Assembly: GCA_023053575.1 (NCBI GenBank)
Contig: JAKZAP010000006.1
Span: forward strand, 11,417,280-11,481,279
Direction: 5' to 3'
Length of the DNA: 64,000 nucleotides
DNA from: Branchinecta lynchi
Lineage: Eukaryota; Arthropoda; Branchiopoda; Anostraca; Branchinectidae
Below the pieces are notes generated by a model. The model worked only from the letters and a program-made list of their open reading frames with translations, had not been told where the DNA came from and did not search any database. The position numbers and the translations under genes were made by a program. Below, in pieces: positions 22,263-33,516 of this stretch (position 1 is its first letter; every line of letters begins with the position of its first letter).

Positions 22263-22697
22263 TCGCACTGCACGCAGGTCACAAGGTCCCGGATTCCCCC
22301 ACCCTCCACCCACACACGGATGGTCCGATCCGGAAAATAAGGTTTCGTTTAGTATCAGTCGAGTCCTTTATAGTCCTTCATAGTCCTAGCTTATATGGAA
22401 CTGCCGGGACTAGCAAAATCAGACATAGGTATAGACAAACCGACGGAGAGACATCATGGTCGCTATATGGCGCTTGAGTCGAAGGCTGCAAGTGCCACAC
22501 AATCCTTGAATATATAAGGTACCTGCTGTGTTGCTCTAAATAAAATGTGTTCAACCGGGGAATCTCCAGTAATCGAGGGGATTTCTAGGGAATTTGGAAT
22601 CCTCGAGCATCGAGGTTTTCAAGGGAATTCCAAAGTTTGTCAACGTTCAGTGTAACTACGCTACGTCCAGAAAGAATGACAAATTTTACCGTCCCAA
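22263..22697. other. C-rich family fragment and unassigned DNA
   Basis: 22280-22410 is a forward unit of the C-rich repeat family (GGATTCCCCCACCC, then TGGTCCGATCCGG). No gene recognised up to 22697. Confidence 0.45.
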
Positions 22698-23001
22698 GGC
22701 GTATTCTCGCCGTTCCCCGAGGACTCCTCGGGGATCGAAGGGGACGGCGAGAATAGAGGGAGTCACTCCATGCGGACTCCACGTACGGAAAACAACGAGA
22801 ACACAGGGAATGCTTCCAAATGGATTTTGCTCTAAAAAAAAAATACGCAGTTGACGAAATTAGTCTGGATTCACTTTACTTTTGGTTATGCTTATTCTGC
22901 TTGTTTTTAATTAATTTTACATTGCTCCAACACCAGCAAAAACTGATTCCCCTCCGAATCTGAAAGGGAGTCCTTTTTGTGGGGAACGGCGAGAATACGC
23001 C
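22698..23001 (+). mobile_element. GGCGTATTCTCGCC MITE (copy 2, complete)
   Basis: A 304-bp element with perfect ends: GGCGTATTCTCGCCGTTCCC at 22698-22717 and its complement GGGAACGGCGAGAATACGCC at 22982-23001. The centre carries an AT-rich segment and the CCTCCGAATCTGAAAGGGAG block. No target duplication longer than a few bases is apparent. Confidence 0.75.
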
Positions 23002-23577
23002 TCTAGCTTGTCTGGAAGCGTCTGAACTTGCAAAATTTGGACAGAATGACGAACCGACAGGCAGCACGAACGCTAGTTGGCACTTTATTTACAAGGTTTG
23101 GGCCAACATACAAAATTTTGGTAGAAATTGTCATTCTTGCACTGCCGCTACAACCGAAGACTTTTCTGTTAGTGCACTTTGAGCAAAAACCGAACAACAA
23201 CCTTAAGCCTAGGGAAGATAAAGCTCAAAGCAAAGAGAATCTGATACACATTACCTAAAAAGATACGGCGTCAGAATTTTACCGGCCAGGCTAGAATTTT
23301 ACCGCCGTCCCCACGGCGGCGCACCGCCGACTCTCGGCGCGGCTTCGGGGACTATGCTGAATCCATTTTTGAACTTTATTTTAACAGTAAAAATATTCAA
23401 GGAATCTGACCAAGACTGAATGGCGAAGACGTGACCCAATCGTTTGAATCAAATGTTAGGTTTTTGGGATCCCATCGAAACCTTTGGTCTTGTTATATTT
23501 GTTTTCCGACCGTTATTTACGCCTATAGATCAGTCGCTGATCGAGAAACGGCCTCTTTCAGCCCCGTGACAGCTTGA
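23002..23577. other. Unassigned DNA and the end of a TTTTTGGGATCCCA element
   Basis: 23349-23493 matches only the right terminus of that family (AATATTCAAGGAATCTGACC then TTTTTGGGATCCCATCGAAA). 23280-23345 is GC-rich. No gene recognised. Confidence 0.5.
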
Positions 23578-23899
23578 GAGTGTTCCACTCTTCTAACAAT
23601 AGTAACTATTAGTTACTATTTCCGTTCTAACCTCACCGAAAAGTTACTAGCTGACCGTTCCAACCTTCTCGAAATAGTAACTATTTGCTTACCATGCTCG
23701 GGAGCTTAGTAAGCGTAGTAAATACGCTTTTCTGTAACGTGATTGGTCGGATTCTCCCGTGGTATGATATTCTGCTGGAAAATAGATCGTTCCAGCCTTG
23801 ACTAAAGAATATCCGTAAATAGTCTTTGGCCTTGACGGCAAAAAGCCAGAATTCGCTACGTCATGAGTAGTGACTACGGTAGGTAGGGTGGAACTTGCT
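23578..23899 (+). mobile_element. AGCGTGTTCCA MITE (second full-length copy)
   Basis: From AGAGTGTTCCACTCTTCTAAC to AGGGTGGAACTTGCT this aligns over its whole length with 2799-3101, sharing TTGCTTACCATGCTCGGGAG and GTAACGTGATTGGTCGGATT. Ends are more diverged than in the first copy. Confidence 0.65.
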
Positions 23900-24970
23900 C
23901 CTTGTGCAGTGTTTCCTCTTTGAGGGATTTCCAGGCCTTCCTCGGGATGTTTGTTCTAAAGAGGGATAATTGATTTTTCAGGGATAACTGAGATATTTAG
24001 GGATTCTCAATATGAGAATGGAGATTTTTGAGTCTTGACGAAAAAATGTATCAACTTCACAATAACTGTAGGGGCACTTTTGAAGCGTGTTTCGTTCGCT
24101 TGTCTCCTCATTGTGTTGCGAGAGCAACACTCTGGTTTTGTCGTCTTTTTTTTTTTTTTTTTTCTAGGCCGCCAGTTTCATTTTATTCCTGGTAACTGGT
24201 AAGGGTCTAAACCTGTGCGGTTTTTACGGAAAGTGTGGACCTTAGGCCGGATTGATGAATCTGACATTACATTTTGGAAAGCTCCGGAGAACTCTTGCCT
24301 GGGGCCAAAAAGGATGATTTTTGCTTGTCCTCGAGCCAGAGCCTACGGTGTGCGAAGTGAGGTGGAGTTAAATAGCCCATGTCAGAGATTACTATCTGAA
24401 GTTGTGCGGCCAACCTTTTGTTTTATCAAACAATGTTTCTGCTTTCGAGTGGAAAGCTCCGTTCTAGCACGCAAGCAGGGAGGCACCAGTTTCAAATTCA
24501 AGGTGGACTAAAATCTATAAGTTTTAAATATATGCGGCAGTTACCCAGCCCCATAGCCAGAATATCTTCTTTGAGTGATAAATAGAAAAATCTACAGAAA
24601 CCAAAAAGTGGCTGTTCCCACGGGTCCGAAAGTGCTGCCATCTAATGTTTCTATCCATTTCTGTTCGCGGTTTCAGCTGAGTTTATCATTCGTTTTTTTG
24701 AACTCGTGTTTGCGGTAGGGAAATGGTATCAGATGTGCCTCTTAAACTTTTGTTCTCTCATTGCTAAAGAAACTAGAACTTATCTTTTGCTCCTTCCTAA
24801 GTGGTGACATTAGAAAGCTGGCCTACGGCAAAAAAGTCAAGTTCTGAACTAAGAGAGGTGGAATTTTTTTTTCGATGGTGAATAGATAGCCGTTGATGAG
24901 CTTATCAAAGCATATGTCATTCATTTTTTTGTACAAAAATTCGTTCATGAGATACACCAGTTTGAAAGTT
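23900..24970. other. No gene recognised
   Basis: Unique-looking DNA with a T-run at 24147-24164. A 98-codon open frame at 24215-24511 shows no recognisable family or splice context. GTTCTGAACTAAGAGAGGTG and other stretches do not repeat elsewhere in the window. Confidence 0.5.
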
Positions 24971-25366
24971 TCAAGGGGTTGACAACGTCAGTAGTAAGGT
25001 ACACACTGAAACCAAAAATAGGCGATACCAGTTGTGAGACATGTAGTGGACTTGTAGGCAACAGTCAACTGTTAGCTCATAATCGTCTTCGGCAATGAGG
25101 GGTTTGCAGCTTTTGCTAGTTGGTGTACCTGTTATTTGTTTCCGGTCTACTTGATGGTGAGAACAATTTGGTTCCCAATTGTAAGACATGCAAGGGACTT
25201 GTAAGTAATAATCAGCTGTTGTGCTACAATCATCTTCAGCGATGAGGGGTTTCCAAATTTTGCTAGCTGGTGTACCAATAATTTTTATCCGGTGAACTTG
25301 ATGTCTATCACGGGAGAGGGACTTGTAAGTAGGGATCGGTTCACGAGGTGCTAGAAATGTGTGCAA
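24971..25366 (-). other. Open frame of 131 codons with an in-frame 147-bp duplication
   Basis: The minus-strand frame contains two 49-residue repeats. Both include GTPxSKxxKPLIAEDD and YxLQVxxMSxNW, about 60 percent identical, and a fragment of a third repeat lies at the start. The period is 147 bp (a multiple of 3). I do not recognise the family. It could be a real repeat-containing exon or a chance open frame over a minisatellite. The frame ends in a hydrophobic stretch just after a pyrimidine-rich TATTTTTGGTTTCAG that could be a splice acceptor. Confidence 0.35.
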
Positions 25367-25974
25367 ATTGCTGCATATTGTATTCGATTTCTATAAATCT
25401 GACGGTAAGAAGGTTTGTATCGATGGTCTATCGCTGTAACCTAGGATTAAGTGTTTACGCAACGGGTACAAACGATAATGTAAAACAATGAGGTGTTTCA
25501 CAGGTTTTTTATTACAGGTTTGTTTCCTTCCCCGAAGTTGATCCAGAGGATTGACAGCCTGACGAGGACCCTTGCCAAGAAGGGCCGAAATATCGCTGAC
25601 GAAAAATCATAGCTGACGTATCCGTTGTAAACATTGTTTGAATACAATGAGGTAGTTTCGTAATAATTAATAGTGTCATCTATGGTATTTTAATCCTGAA
25701 AACTTACGATAGCTTTATAATACCAACTATAGATTATATAAGATATTGTTCCAAGTTTTCATCCGTCACGATGTCTACGATTTAATAGGATAAAGTTCAA
25801 CTGACTGCAAAGTCAATTTAATCCCTTCTCCCGATATTCTTTTGTTTTCTTTACAACGCTGAGGAATAGCCTTTGATCACGTGATTACTGATTGTGTTTT
25901 TCTTACAATATACCGTTTTATAAGCTTTGATAAGTTGACAACCAGCATTTAACCGAGGGGTTGCTCTCTCTCCG
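25367..25974. other. Unassigned DNA with one copy of the recurrent core
   Basis: 25552-25605 holds GACGAGGACCCTTGCCAAGA then AGGGCCGAAATATCGCTGAC, as seen at 14805, 30485 and, reversed, at 12040 and 37065. The rest is AT-rich with no recognised gene. Confidence 0.45.
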
Positions 25975-26100
25975 CCACCGGTGTACACCTCGACACGGCA
26001 CCGACACGGCACCGGCACGGCAACGGCGCAACACCGCGGCACCGGCTCGGCACGGCACCGGCACGGCACCGCACCGCACGGCACCGGCGCGACTCTAGCA
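25975..26100. repeat. GC-rich CGGCACCGGCA minisatellite
   Basis: Short repeats of GGCACCG and GGCACGGCA, preceded by GAGGGGTTGCTCTCTCTCCG and GGTGTACACC. An inverted relative (ACCGGCACGGCACCGCGGC then GGTGTACATC and GAGCAACCCCTC) is at 43660-43745. Open frames on both strands are shadows of the repeat. Confidence 0.7.
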
Positions 26101-26316
26101 CGATACGCCGGCCACGGACAATTTTTCTGCAGATTACTCTTCGCCATCTGGTATCTGGTATCTGGCGCCCAATAACGAAGGTACTTGAATGAAAGAATTA
26201 TTGAAAACATGCAACCGAAGAAGAAGCTGAACTAGATATGAGGAGATGCTGTTGACCAAATGCGCAAAGTGGTCAACCATGGTTTGGTACTGGTGCTTGG
26301 CGATACTTGGATTTTT

Positions 26317-26930
26317 CGATATATCGATATTTTCACTTTCGATATTAGATAATCGATATATCGATATTTCCGCTTTCGATATTCAACAATCGATATATCG
26401 ATATTTTCACTTTCGATATTCGATAATCGATATATCGATATTGATATTTGCTTACTATGCTTCGTTTCGCCAAAATCTAAGAACCAAATTTTCATTAAAT
26501 AGCATCTTGGATCATTACAAACTCAGAATAAATGAGAAATGAATTAGGGAAAACATATTGTCCAATTTCGGATATATAAGTGTAGGTTAGTTCGGATTAT
26601 TTACAATAATTACGATGAACAAATATCGTTTTCGATAGCGATATTTACGTTTCGATATCGATATTTGGTGCGATATATCGATCGATCGATATCCGATATA
26701 TCGTATACTGGATCATCTCGAACTCCGGATAAATAAGAAAGGAATTGCGGAATACACATTGCTCCAATTTCGTATATATAAGTGTGGGTTATGTTGGATT
26801 AATTGCAATCTTTACGAATGAACAAATATCGTTATCGATATCGATATTTACTTTCGATATCGATATTTACTTTCGATATCGATATTTTGTCCGATACATG
26901 GATATATCGTTATCGGTATCGAATATCGCC
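26317..26930. repeat. CGATATATCGATATTT arrays
   Basis: Three clusters (26317-26445, 26615-26705, 26825-26925) of self-complementary CGATATATCGATAT. In the first cluster the unit is about 37 bp (CGATATATCGATATTTTCAC then TTTCGATATTxxxxAAT), about 3.5 copies. Between clusters are paired phrases such as TCCAATTTCGGATATATAAG at 26560 and 26765, suggesting a larger duplication of about 200 bp. Confidence 0.75.
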
Positions 26931-28077
26931 CAAAACTTGAGTCAGCTTCAGTATATTTTGCTTCTGGTGAAGGTAATTCAGTGGCGACCAATCTTTTTTT
27001 CATATTTGTAGAGTGTGCTAAGAATGATACTTGGCAGGCATATTTAACTTGGAAAAAGTCAATTTCCCCATCAGACACTCTGGGAGTGCAATAGAGGTAT
27101 GCTTATTTGAACGTTCGTGCTTCGAACTTTGCCATTTTCATGCACTTGCTGTGGCTAAATATATGTACCAGTTAGCCTAAGTAGGTAGTCAAGGAAGGAA
27201 AAGATTGGTTCATAAATTCTTTTATAGAGCCAACCACATTCCTTAAAGTACTCATCATAACCACAAAGTACAGAAAATACTTTGGAGCAAAACATATATT
27301 TTCATGATCCCCATGAGCCCATGATTATTTGTGAAACAAGGGTTTTGCTTCAAAATGAATTTCCAGCTCCCTTAAAGGACCCCTCGCACTAATCACTCTT
27401 CAACTTACAGTATTTTAAAGTATTTGAATACTTTAACTATGCTGTGCTTTCAATAAATAAATAACTGTTTTGGTTGTTTTAAGCCTTTTCCGAGACCCGT
27501 TGACTTCTAGCGAAACAGGGAAACAATTTGCATAACCGATTTTCCTGATGGAAAAAATTCTCGCAGACAACCGTCGCGCAACCGTCGACAGCGTGATACA
27601 CATCGAAGGTAGCAAAACACGGCAAGTGAGAAAATCAGCGAGGTTTTGTTAGAGGGGTTAGAATGTACCGCACGAAACGTGGGTCTCCGGGTTTAGAAAT
27701 ATATGTAATGATTACGGAAGTAGGTTGCATTAGTATTATAGGTTGCATTAGTTTGAGCAAAATATACAACTACGTGATCCCCATGAGCCCATAGTCACTT
27801 TTGCCTAAAGGGTTTTGCTTTCACATGAATTTCCAGTGCCCTTAAAGTGCAAAAATAAAATACTTTTCACCAGATCATTCTCTTGATTTCCAAGGGCCCA
27901 CAATCATTCTTATTTCAAGGGTATGGCTTATAATTAAACACAAGAAACCCAAGAATTTACAAATTCCTAAATTTCATCCTCTGACCCAGCCTTGCAAGTA
28001 CCATATGAGCTGCTAGCTCTTGTATTCAACACACATTGCCGACTTCATTCTCGGCCAATATCTGATGAAATTTGTTT
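26931..28077. other. Unassigned DNA with direct repeats
   Basis: GTGATCCCCATGAGCCCAT followed by GGGTTTTGCTTxxxxATGAA and TTTCCAG occurs near 27305 and 27776, with a weaker third near 27885. 27007-27080 resembles a unit of the C-rich family. No gene recognised. Confidence 0.45.
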
Positions 28078-28119
28078 ACATGTATATGGCATGCATTTTG
28101 GGTCAAAATTGTTAAAAAT

Positions 28120-28455
28120 GTTGCCGAGAATACTCGAAATGTCGCCGAGAATCCATGAAATGTAGCCGAGAATGCTGTTTTTGTCGCCGAGATTTTTTGT
28201 GTGTATCCGAGACTGCAATGTTTGTTGCCGAGAATGACAACTTTGTAGCCGAGATTTTCACTGAAAAACGTGTCGCCGAGAAATACGGATATGTGTTCGA
28301 AACCAAAAATCTAGTTCCCGAGATGGAACAAAGTGTCGCCGAGATTGCTAGAAATGTCGCCGAGATTTCGCGTAATGTCGCCGAGAATGCATGAAATGTC
28401 GCCGAGATTTCTTTGAAAATAACATACAAGTGAAAAAAGTGTCGCCGAGAATTGG
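28120..28455. repeat. Subterminal GTCGCCGAGA array, about 21-bp period (left end)
   Basis: About 15 copies of GTYGCCGAGA or close variants, with starts at 28120, 28141, 28162, 28183, 28203 and onward at about 21-bp spacing, separated by non-conserved spacers. The array lies within 50 bp of the outer end of the inverted repeat and is mirrored at 43250-43570. The open frames reading ISAT/VAEN repeats are its translation shadow. Confidence 0.85.
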
Positions 28456-28735
28456 AAAAAAAAAATCAGCTTAGAACGAAAAATCTGATTTTTGAGATGG
28501 GAACAAATGTAGCCGACTTGGTGGTTGGTGAGGTCCTCCTTATTGTTCTATTTGTAAGTCCGGAACAAGTGTGATTCTTCGTTGCAGTAAACGCTCACTA
28601 CCATTGTAAGTGCTATATTTGCTATCGCACTCTTGTTGGTATTATTCTACTCAATAAACAATGTGAATGTGAACAACAGTTGCTCAAAAGTAAGATCCAC
28701 AAAGAACTTTGAAAGGAAAGGATATGGCTCAGAGG

Positions 28736-29259
28736 CAGGGGCGTTGCGAAAGGGGGGGGATGCAACATTCGGTAACTTATTCGGTATAATTGCCAGGATT
28801 CGGTAGTTACCACGAACATGAAGAGGTCGAGTGAAGAACTGGTCGCAGACAAAAGGACTGATCTATGATTTCATCGATATTCCTTACTTTTATTCGTATC
28901 CTAAAAACAAGCTCTTATCAGAAATGTCTCGAAAATTCTGCCTGCGGCGCTTTTCATAATATTAACTATTTTCCGGAAAGGTGCGTCATTTAGCTAGGTT
29001 TTAAACCAGTTTTAGGGATCGCGATTTTTCCAAACCCTAAAAGCGAGAACCTGCATGGAAATAGCTGAATTTGGCAGGAAAAAAACAACTTAAAAAATCT
29101 CGCCTGCGGCGCTCACTTTATGTGATCATGGCTAGTAATGACTAGTCATACAGTAGCTGCTTCTGCCGGGATGTCGCTCTATCCGGTTTCTGGAAATTCT
29201 TAGGATCCTGGTGTTTTGGCTCTTCACTCAACTACAAAAATTCACTTGCGACGCCCCTG
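28736..29259 (+). mobile_element. hAT-type non-autonomous element (left-arm copy)
   Basis: It starts CAGGGGCGTTGCGAAAGG and ends CACTTGCGACGCCCCTG, and is flanked by CTCAGAGG and CTCACAGG, an 8-bp target duplication with one change. Length is 524 bp with no transposase frame. Same family as the 1392-bp element at 46310-47701. The mirror copy is at 38334-38860, so this insertion predates the inverted duplication. Confidence 0.78.
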
Positions 29260-29708
29260 CTCACAGGTGCTAAGAAAGCTAGAGTAAGTATTGTCGTTGA
29301 AAGAAAGAAATAACTGAAACGCATTTATTTTACGGATATGTCATAAAAAAATGTGTTACCACCTAAAATTTTTGAAATAATGACTTTAGCACAAAAACCT
29401 GGTTCTGGGGAGCTTGACTTTGACATGGACGACTGATTTTCTCTTCCATTTAAGTCATCCACCAATAGCCTTGTATACTGGTTAGGGCTAAGGTTCAAGC
29501 ATAGCAAGTATGATAGTTTGGCTCTTGCAATAGCCTTGTCACATGGTTATGGTTAAGGTTCTAGTTTCCAAACATCGTTTGTATGGTAGTTTTGGTTCAT
29601 CTTAAAAGGAAATGTCAGGTAAGCAGCACTTCATAGCATCTCCATGACTGGAAGTGCAAGCCCATCTCAGAACCATGCTTGTTCATGGTTTCACATTCAA
29701 ATCCAAGA

Positions 29709-30227
29709 TCAGAGCTTCTGAGAACTTAACACGTCAGCAGGGCCAGGAATTGGCTCAAGCTCACTACTTCCGAACTGTAGTTTCAATGACTTATTAGGAC
29801 TGTGATTGTTCAGCTCAACTTCAGAGACAAGAAGTGGTTTATCTGATAGGTAGATAACAGGAAATTTCAGTCCGGTGATGCAGCTTTTCCACCTCGAAAT
29901 TCCGGCTTCCTCACTACTACAGATCCCCAGAAGCTGAGGAATATATCCTTTGCATACACGCTCCATGTACTGATTGTCAATTAATATACTTTTTCCAAAT
30001 TTTGGCTATCACCCCTTGACTTCATATTTCAGGAAGTGCTCAATACTGTTCAAAACAGGAGCTTGAGTCCTAGTCAGCTGCTCCTGTTGGCTTTGGGCAC
30101 GAATGATCACTGCATGGGCTTTGCCTATTCCTTCTTGCGGACCTTTAATAGCCGATTTCCCACACTGACTTCCATTATCGACAACTGCATCTAACACTTC
30201 GGAATCCATCTTCGAATTTCCGATCAT
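29709..30227 (-). pseudogene. Unidentified frame broken by TGA-TAG (left-arm copy)
   Basis: On the minus strand a 72-codon frame (30227-30009, MIGNSKMDSEVLDAVVDNGS...) ends in TGA. It is followed directly by TAG, then continues in the same frame through an 85-codon segment (29966-29709, MERVCKGYIPQLLGICSSEE...). Composition looks protein-like (...KAHAVIIRAQSQQEQLTR...), but I do not recognise the family. The right-arm copy at 37347-37868 has the same double stop and few amino-acid changes. It may be a decayed element gene or two small exons. Confidence 0.5.
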
Positions 30228-30366
30228 AATGGCCGAGGCAGTTATGTTTCTTGATCAATGACTGTGCCCTGAAAAGGAGATCAAGTTGGGCACACATAGC
30301 ACTCATCAGAAGAAACAATGGTATTCTCAAGTGTTAGGTTAATTGTGAATGAATTTGTGGTAAAAC

Positions 30367-30447
30367 AATTAAAGATTCTTCCTTAAATATCTGATTTTGT
30401 GAATTTCTTCTCTGAAAATCAGATATTTAATGAAGAATCTTTAATTC
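30367..30447. repeat. Long hairpin (left-arm copy)
   Basis: AATTAAAGATTCTTCCTTAA followed by ATATCTGATTTT is repeated in reverse complement at 30415-30447 with one mismatch. The same hairpin lies at 37128-37206 in the right arm. Just beyond it (30480-30545) is a copy of the recurrent AAGAAGGGCCGAAGTATCG core. Confidence 0.75.
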
Positions 30448-30939
30448 TTGTTCCACAAATTCATTTGCCAGCTTGACAGGCTTGAGCCTGAAAAAGACCC
30501 TTGCAAAGAAGGGCCGAAGTATCGCTCTTATGAAACTGTAGGTGACTTATCGGTTTGCACCGTACAAGATGATTTGCAGTCAGTTTGGGCTGGAGGACTA
30601 TCTCCAACCTTCTTTATACTCTTGATGACTATCTCTCCATGCTGATTCAGAATCTCCGGGTACCTACAGAAGAAATGAAGAAATGCTGCCAAAGCTGCGC
30701 TGACTCAGGATTTCAGTTGTTGAGTTTGAGTCGTTACGGACACGTTTACTCCTTCTTCCTGAGAATCACTGGCGTCTTCTGAACTTAGTCATATAGAGTA
30801 TTATCCCACAACTAAAAGTTCTCCTGCTTTGGAAAGTGAACTGTTTGCTAATTCAGTCTCAGGCAAGGAGTTTTTAGCAAACTCTTTGCTTCAAAGACAA
30901 TCTAGATCTGTCATGGAAGAAAAGCAAAAACGGCTCCAT

Positions 30940-31758
30940 CAGTCATACACAAATCCTCAATTTTTGGGCATGGTGCCCCAACGTTTGGGCATGCCTGGAC
31001 GTATGGGCATGGTGCCCATATGTTAGGGCACCATGCCCTGGAGTATGGGCATGGTACCCCTGTGAAATTTGGTTAAACTGACACTGGCTACATACCTAAA
31101 TAGGGCCTTCTTCCTGTCCTAGATCAAAAGATACCTGATTTCACTGTCTATCCAACCTCATTTTCCTATTTCCAAAATGTTAGAGCACTTTCAAGATACA
31201 GAGAGTTTTGTGGAGGCCACTTCTTTCCCAGTGGGTTTACCCTATCCTTTTACAGGTAGTTGCCACTAGGTAACTCAATCCTTTTCCATGTTGTCAAAAA
31301 GTCAAAAGTCAGAGTAAAAACAGGTAAAAAAAAAAAATAACTCAAAATAAATACAATAAAAGGCAAACAATCTAAAGGAAATATTTGCTCCAGTGAACAG
31401 ATTGAAAAGCTTGCCTCATCCATGCTACCTAGCAGCAATTTTCTGGAAAAGGATAGGATAAGCCCACCAGAAGAGAAGTGGCCTCCAAAAAACTCTATGT
31501 ATCTTGGAAGTGCTCTAACATTTTGTAAATTGGAAAATGAGGTTGGATAGAAAGTAAAATCAGGTATCTTTTGATCTAGGACAGGGAGAAGGCCCTATTT
31601 AGGTATGTAACCAGTCCCAGTTTATCCAAATTTCACAGGGGTACCATGCCCATGCTCCAGAGCATGGTGCTCCAACGTATGGGTGCCATGCCCATACGTT
31701 CGGGCATGCCCAGACGTTGGGGCACCATGCCCAAAAATTGAGGATTTGTGCATGACTG
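30940..31758 (+). mobile_element. hAT-like foldback MITE with 8-bp target duplication
   Basis: An 819-bp element begins CAGTCATACACAAATCCTCA and ends with the near-perfect complement TGAGGATTTGTGCATGACTG. It is flanked on both sides by GGCTCCAT (30932-30939 and 31759-31766). The inverted repeats extend about 300 bp inwards and contain smaller GGGCATGGTGCCC palindromes. The right arm of the giant inverted repeat has the unoccupied site with a single ATGGAGCC at 36635-36642, so this element inserted after the arms formed. An 8-bp duplication and CAG start are hAT hallmarks. No transposase. Confidence 0.88.
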
Positions 31759-32657
31759 GGCTCCATAGCCTGGTGCCAGAGAGCCAATGTCTGCAGATAC
31801 TTACATATAATTCTCAGAAAAAGAGCCATTGACAGTCAAAGCTATTTCAGTCAATTCCGACTGTTGTCCTCCTTCGGGAAACGTAAATACCTCACTAATC
31901 CAGTGGGCTGATCCCCCCCCCCCAAATGATGCCTCTGATCTAGGAGTCTGAATCTCTGATTCAAGCAACTCTGGGCCTCAGTCTAACAATCCCCTGAGCG
32001 TAATCTCTCAGCCTCATAAACTTTGTAGCAGGCACACTGAAAAACAACAACATAGGTTCGGACATTAGGGGGTCAAGAGAACATAGGTTACCTACCCTGC
32101 ATTGTAAATGACATCTCGTTTTATCCATGAAATTCAATTCAAGCCTTTGGAAGACTCTGAGACCCCTCAGTGTGCACACCTTTCGTGGATTTTGAATCAT
32201 GGCAATGCCTGAAACCTGGAGGTACTGAAATCCCTAACGATGTAAGAACAAAGGCTAGCAAAATTCAAGAGAAATCTCAAAAGAAGTCAGACAAAAATTA
32301 ATGACATTTTCTTTCTTTATCTCTTCTTATTCTTGACACTAAAAGCGTAATCTTCAATGTAAAAGATTATTTTTCTTTTCATTTTCGGTGGTCTAATTAT
32401 ATTGTCAATAGGATGAACACAATCACAAGTCCCAGCAGACGATTCCAATATAAATTTCCCTTGTCTTTTGAAAAAACTTTAAAGTTCATATTTAAATTGG
32501 GTAGTGGGACTGGTGGGGTCCGGGTCCGCCCAGGGGTCTACCCGAAAATCCTCCTCCCCCCTGGCAACAAAAATCCGTCCGCCCTCCCTGAATGCAAATA
32601 TATAGGAAACTAAATATATTCTGACAGCGAGTTAATGTAAACTCTATACAGACAGTC

Positions 32658-32800
32658 GCCCCAGCGACCCCCCCCCCCCGGCGGTACGAAAAAACCTCGG
32701 GTACCGAACTACCCCGACCAAACCCTCCCCCCAATTTATTTATATGAAAAGTATTTCATAGATAGGGAAGGCCACCATCACGTATTTACATTAATTCGTG
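32658..32800. repeat. Loop between the arms of the giant inverted repeat
   Basis: About 143 bp between CTATACAGACA on the left and TGTCTGTATAG on the right. It contains a C run and TACGAAAAAACCTCGGGTAC and has no gene. Long perfect arms around a short loop are prone to rearrangement and assembly error. Confidence 0.8.
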
Positions 32801-33360
32801 TGTCTGTATAGAGTTTACATTAACTCGCTGTCAGAATATATATAGTTTCCTATATATTTGCATTCAGGGAGGGCGGACGGATTTTTGTTGCCAGGGGGGA
32901 GAAGGATTTTCGGGTAGACCCCAGGGTGGACCCAATGCACCCGGACCCCACCAGTCCCACTACCAAAACATGAACTTTAAAGTTTTTTTCAAAAGACAAG
33001 CGAAATTAATCGTCTGCTGGGACTTGTGATTGTGTTCATCCTAATTGACAATATAATTAGACCACCGAAAATGAAAAGAAAAATAATCTTTTACATTGAA
33101 GATTATGCTTTTAGTGTCAAGATTAAGAAGACATAAAGAAAGAAAATGTCATTAATTTGTTCTGGCTTCTTTTGAGATTTCTCTTGAATTTTGCTAGCCT
33201 TTGTTCTTACATCATTAGGGATTTCAGTACCTCCAGGTTTCAGGTATTGTATGGCCAGGATTCAAAATCCACGAAAGGTGTGCACACTGAGGGGTCACAG
33301 GGTCTTCCAAAGGCTTGGATTGAATTTCATGGATAAAACGAGATGTCATTTGCAATGCAG

Positions 33361-33516
33361 GGTAGGTAACCTATGTTCTCTTCAACCACTGTCTGAACCT
33401 ATGTTGTTGTTTTTCAGTGTGCCTGCTATGGTGTCATTTACAATGCAGGGTAGGTAACCTATGTTCGCTCCAACCACTGTCTGAACCTATGTTGTTGTTT
33501 TTCAATGTGCCTGCTA
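33361..33516 (+). repeat. 88-bp tandem duplication, right arm only
   Basis: GGTAGGTAACCTATGTT starts at 33361 and 33449, each followed by CAACCACTGTCTGAACCTAT and GTTGTTGTTTTTCA. The left arm has a single version around 32000-32100, so the duplication is younger than the inverted repeat. Confidence 0.8.

Larger units (their letters stand above)
28078..32657 (+). repeat. Left arm of giant inverted repeat
   Basis: About 4.6 kb that reappears in reverse complement between 32801 and 43611. Matching landmarks: 28120-28455 with 43250-43570; 28736-29259 with 38334-38860; 29709-30227 with 37347-37868; 32400-32657 with 32801-33060. Identity is high (a few percent divergence, with small indels). Outside 28078 similarity stops. 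The left arm alone contains an 819-bp insertion at 30940-31758. Confidence 0.9.

Noticed and set aside
25851..26210. 119-codon Ala/Arg/Val-rich minus frame
   Set aside because: Shadow of the CGGCACCGGCA minisatellite.
28112..28429. 105-codon frame rich in ISAT repeats (and its mirror at 43261-43578)
   Set aside because: It is a translation of the 21-bp GTCGCCGAGA array; both strands are open because the motif lacks stops.
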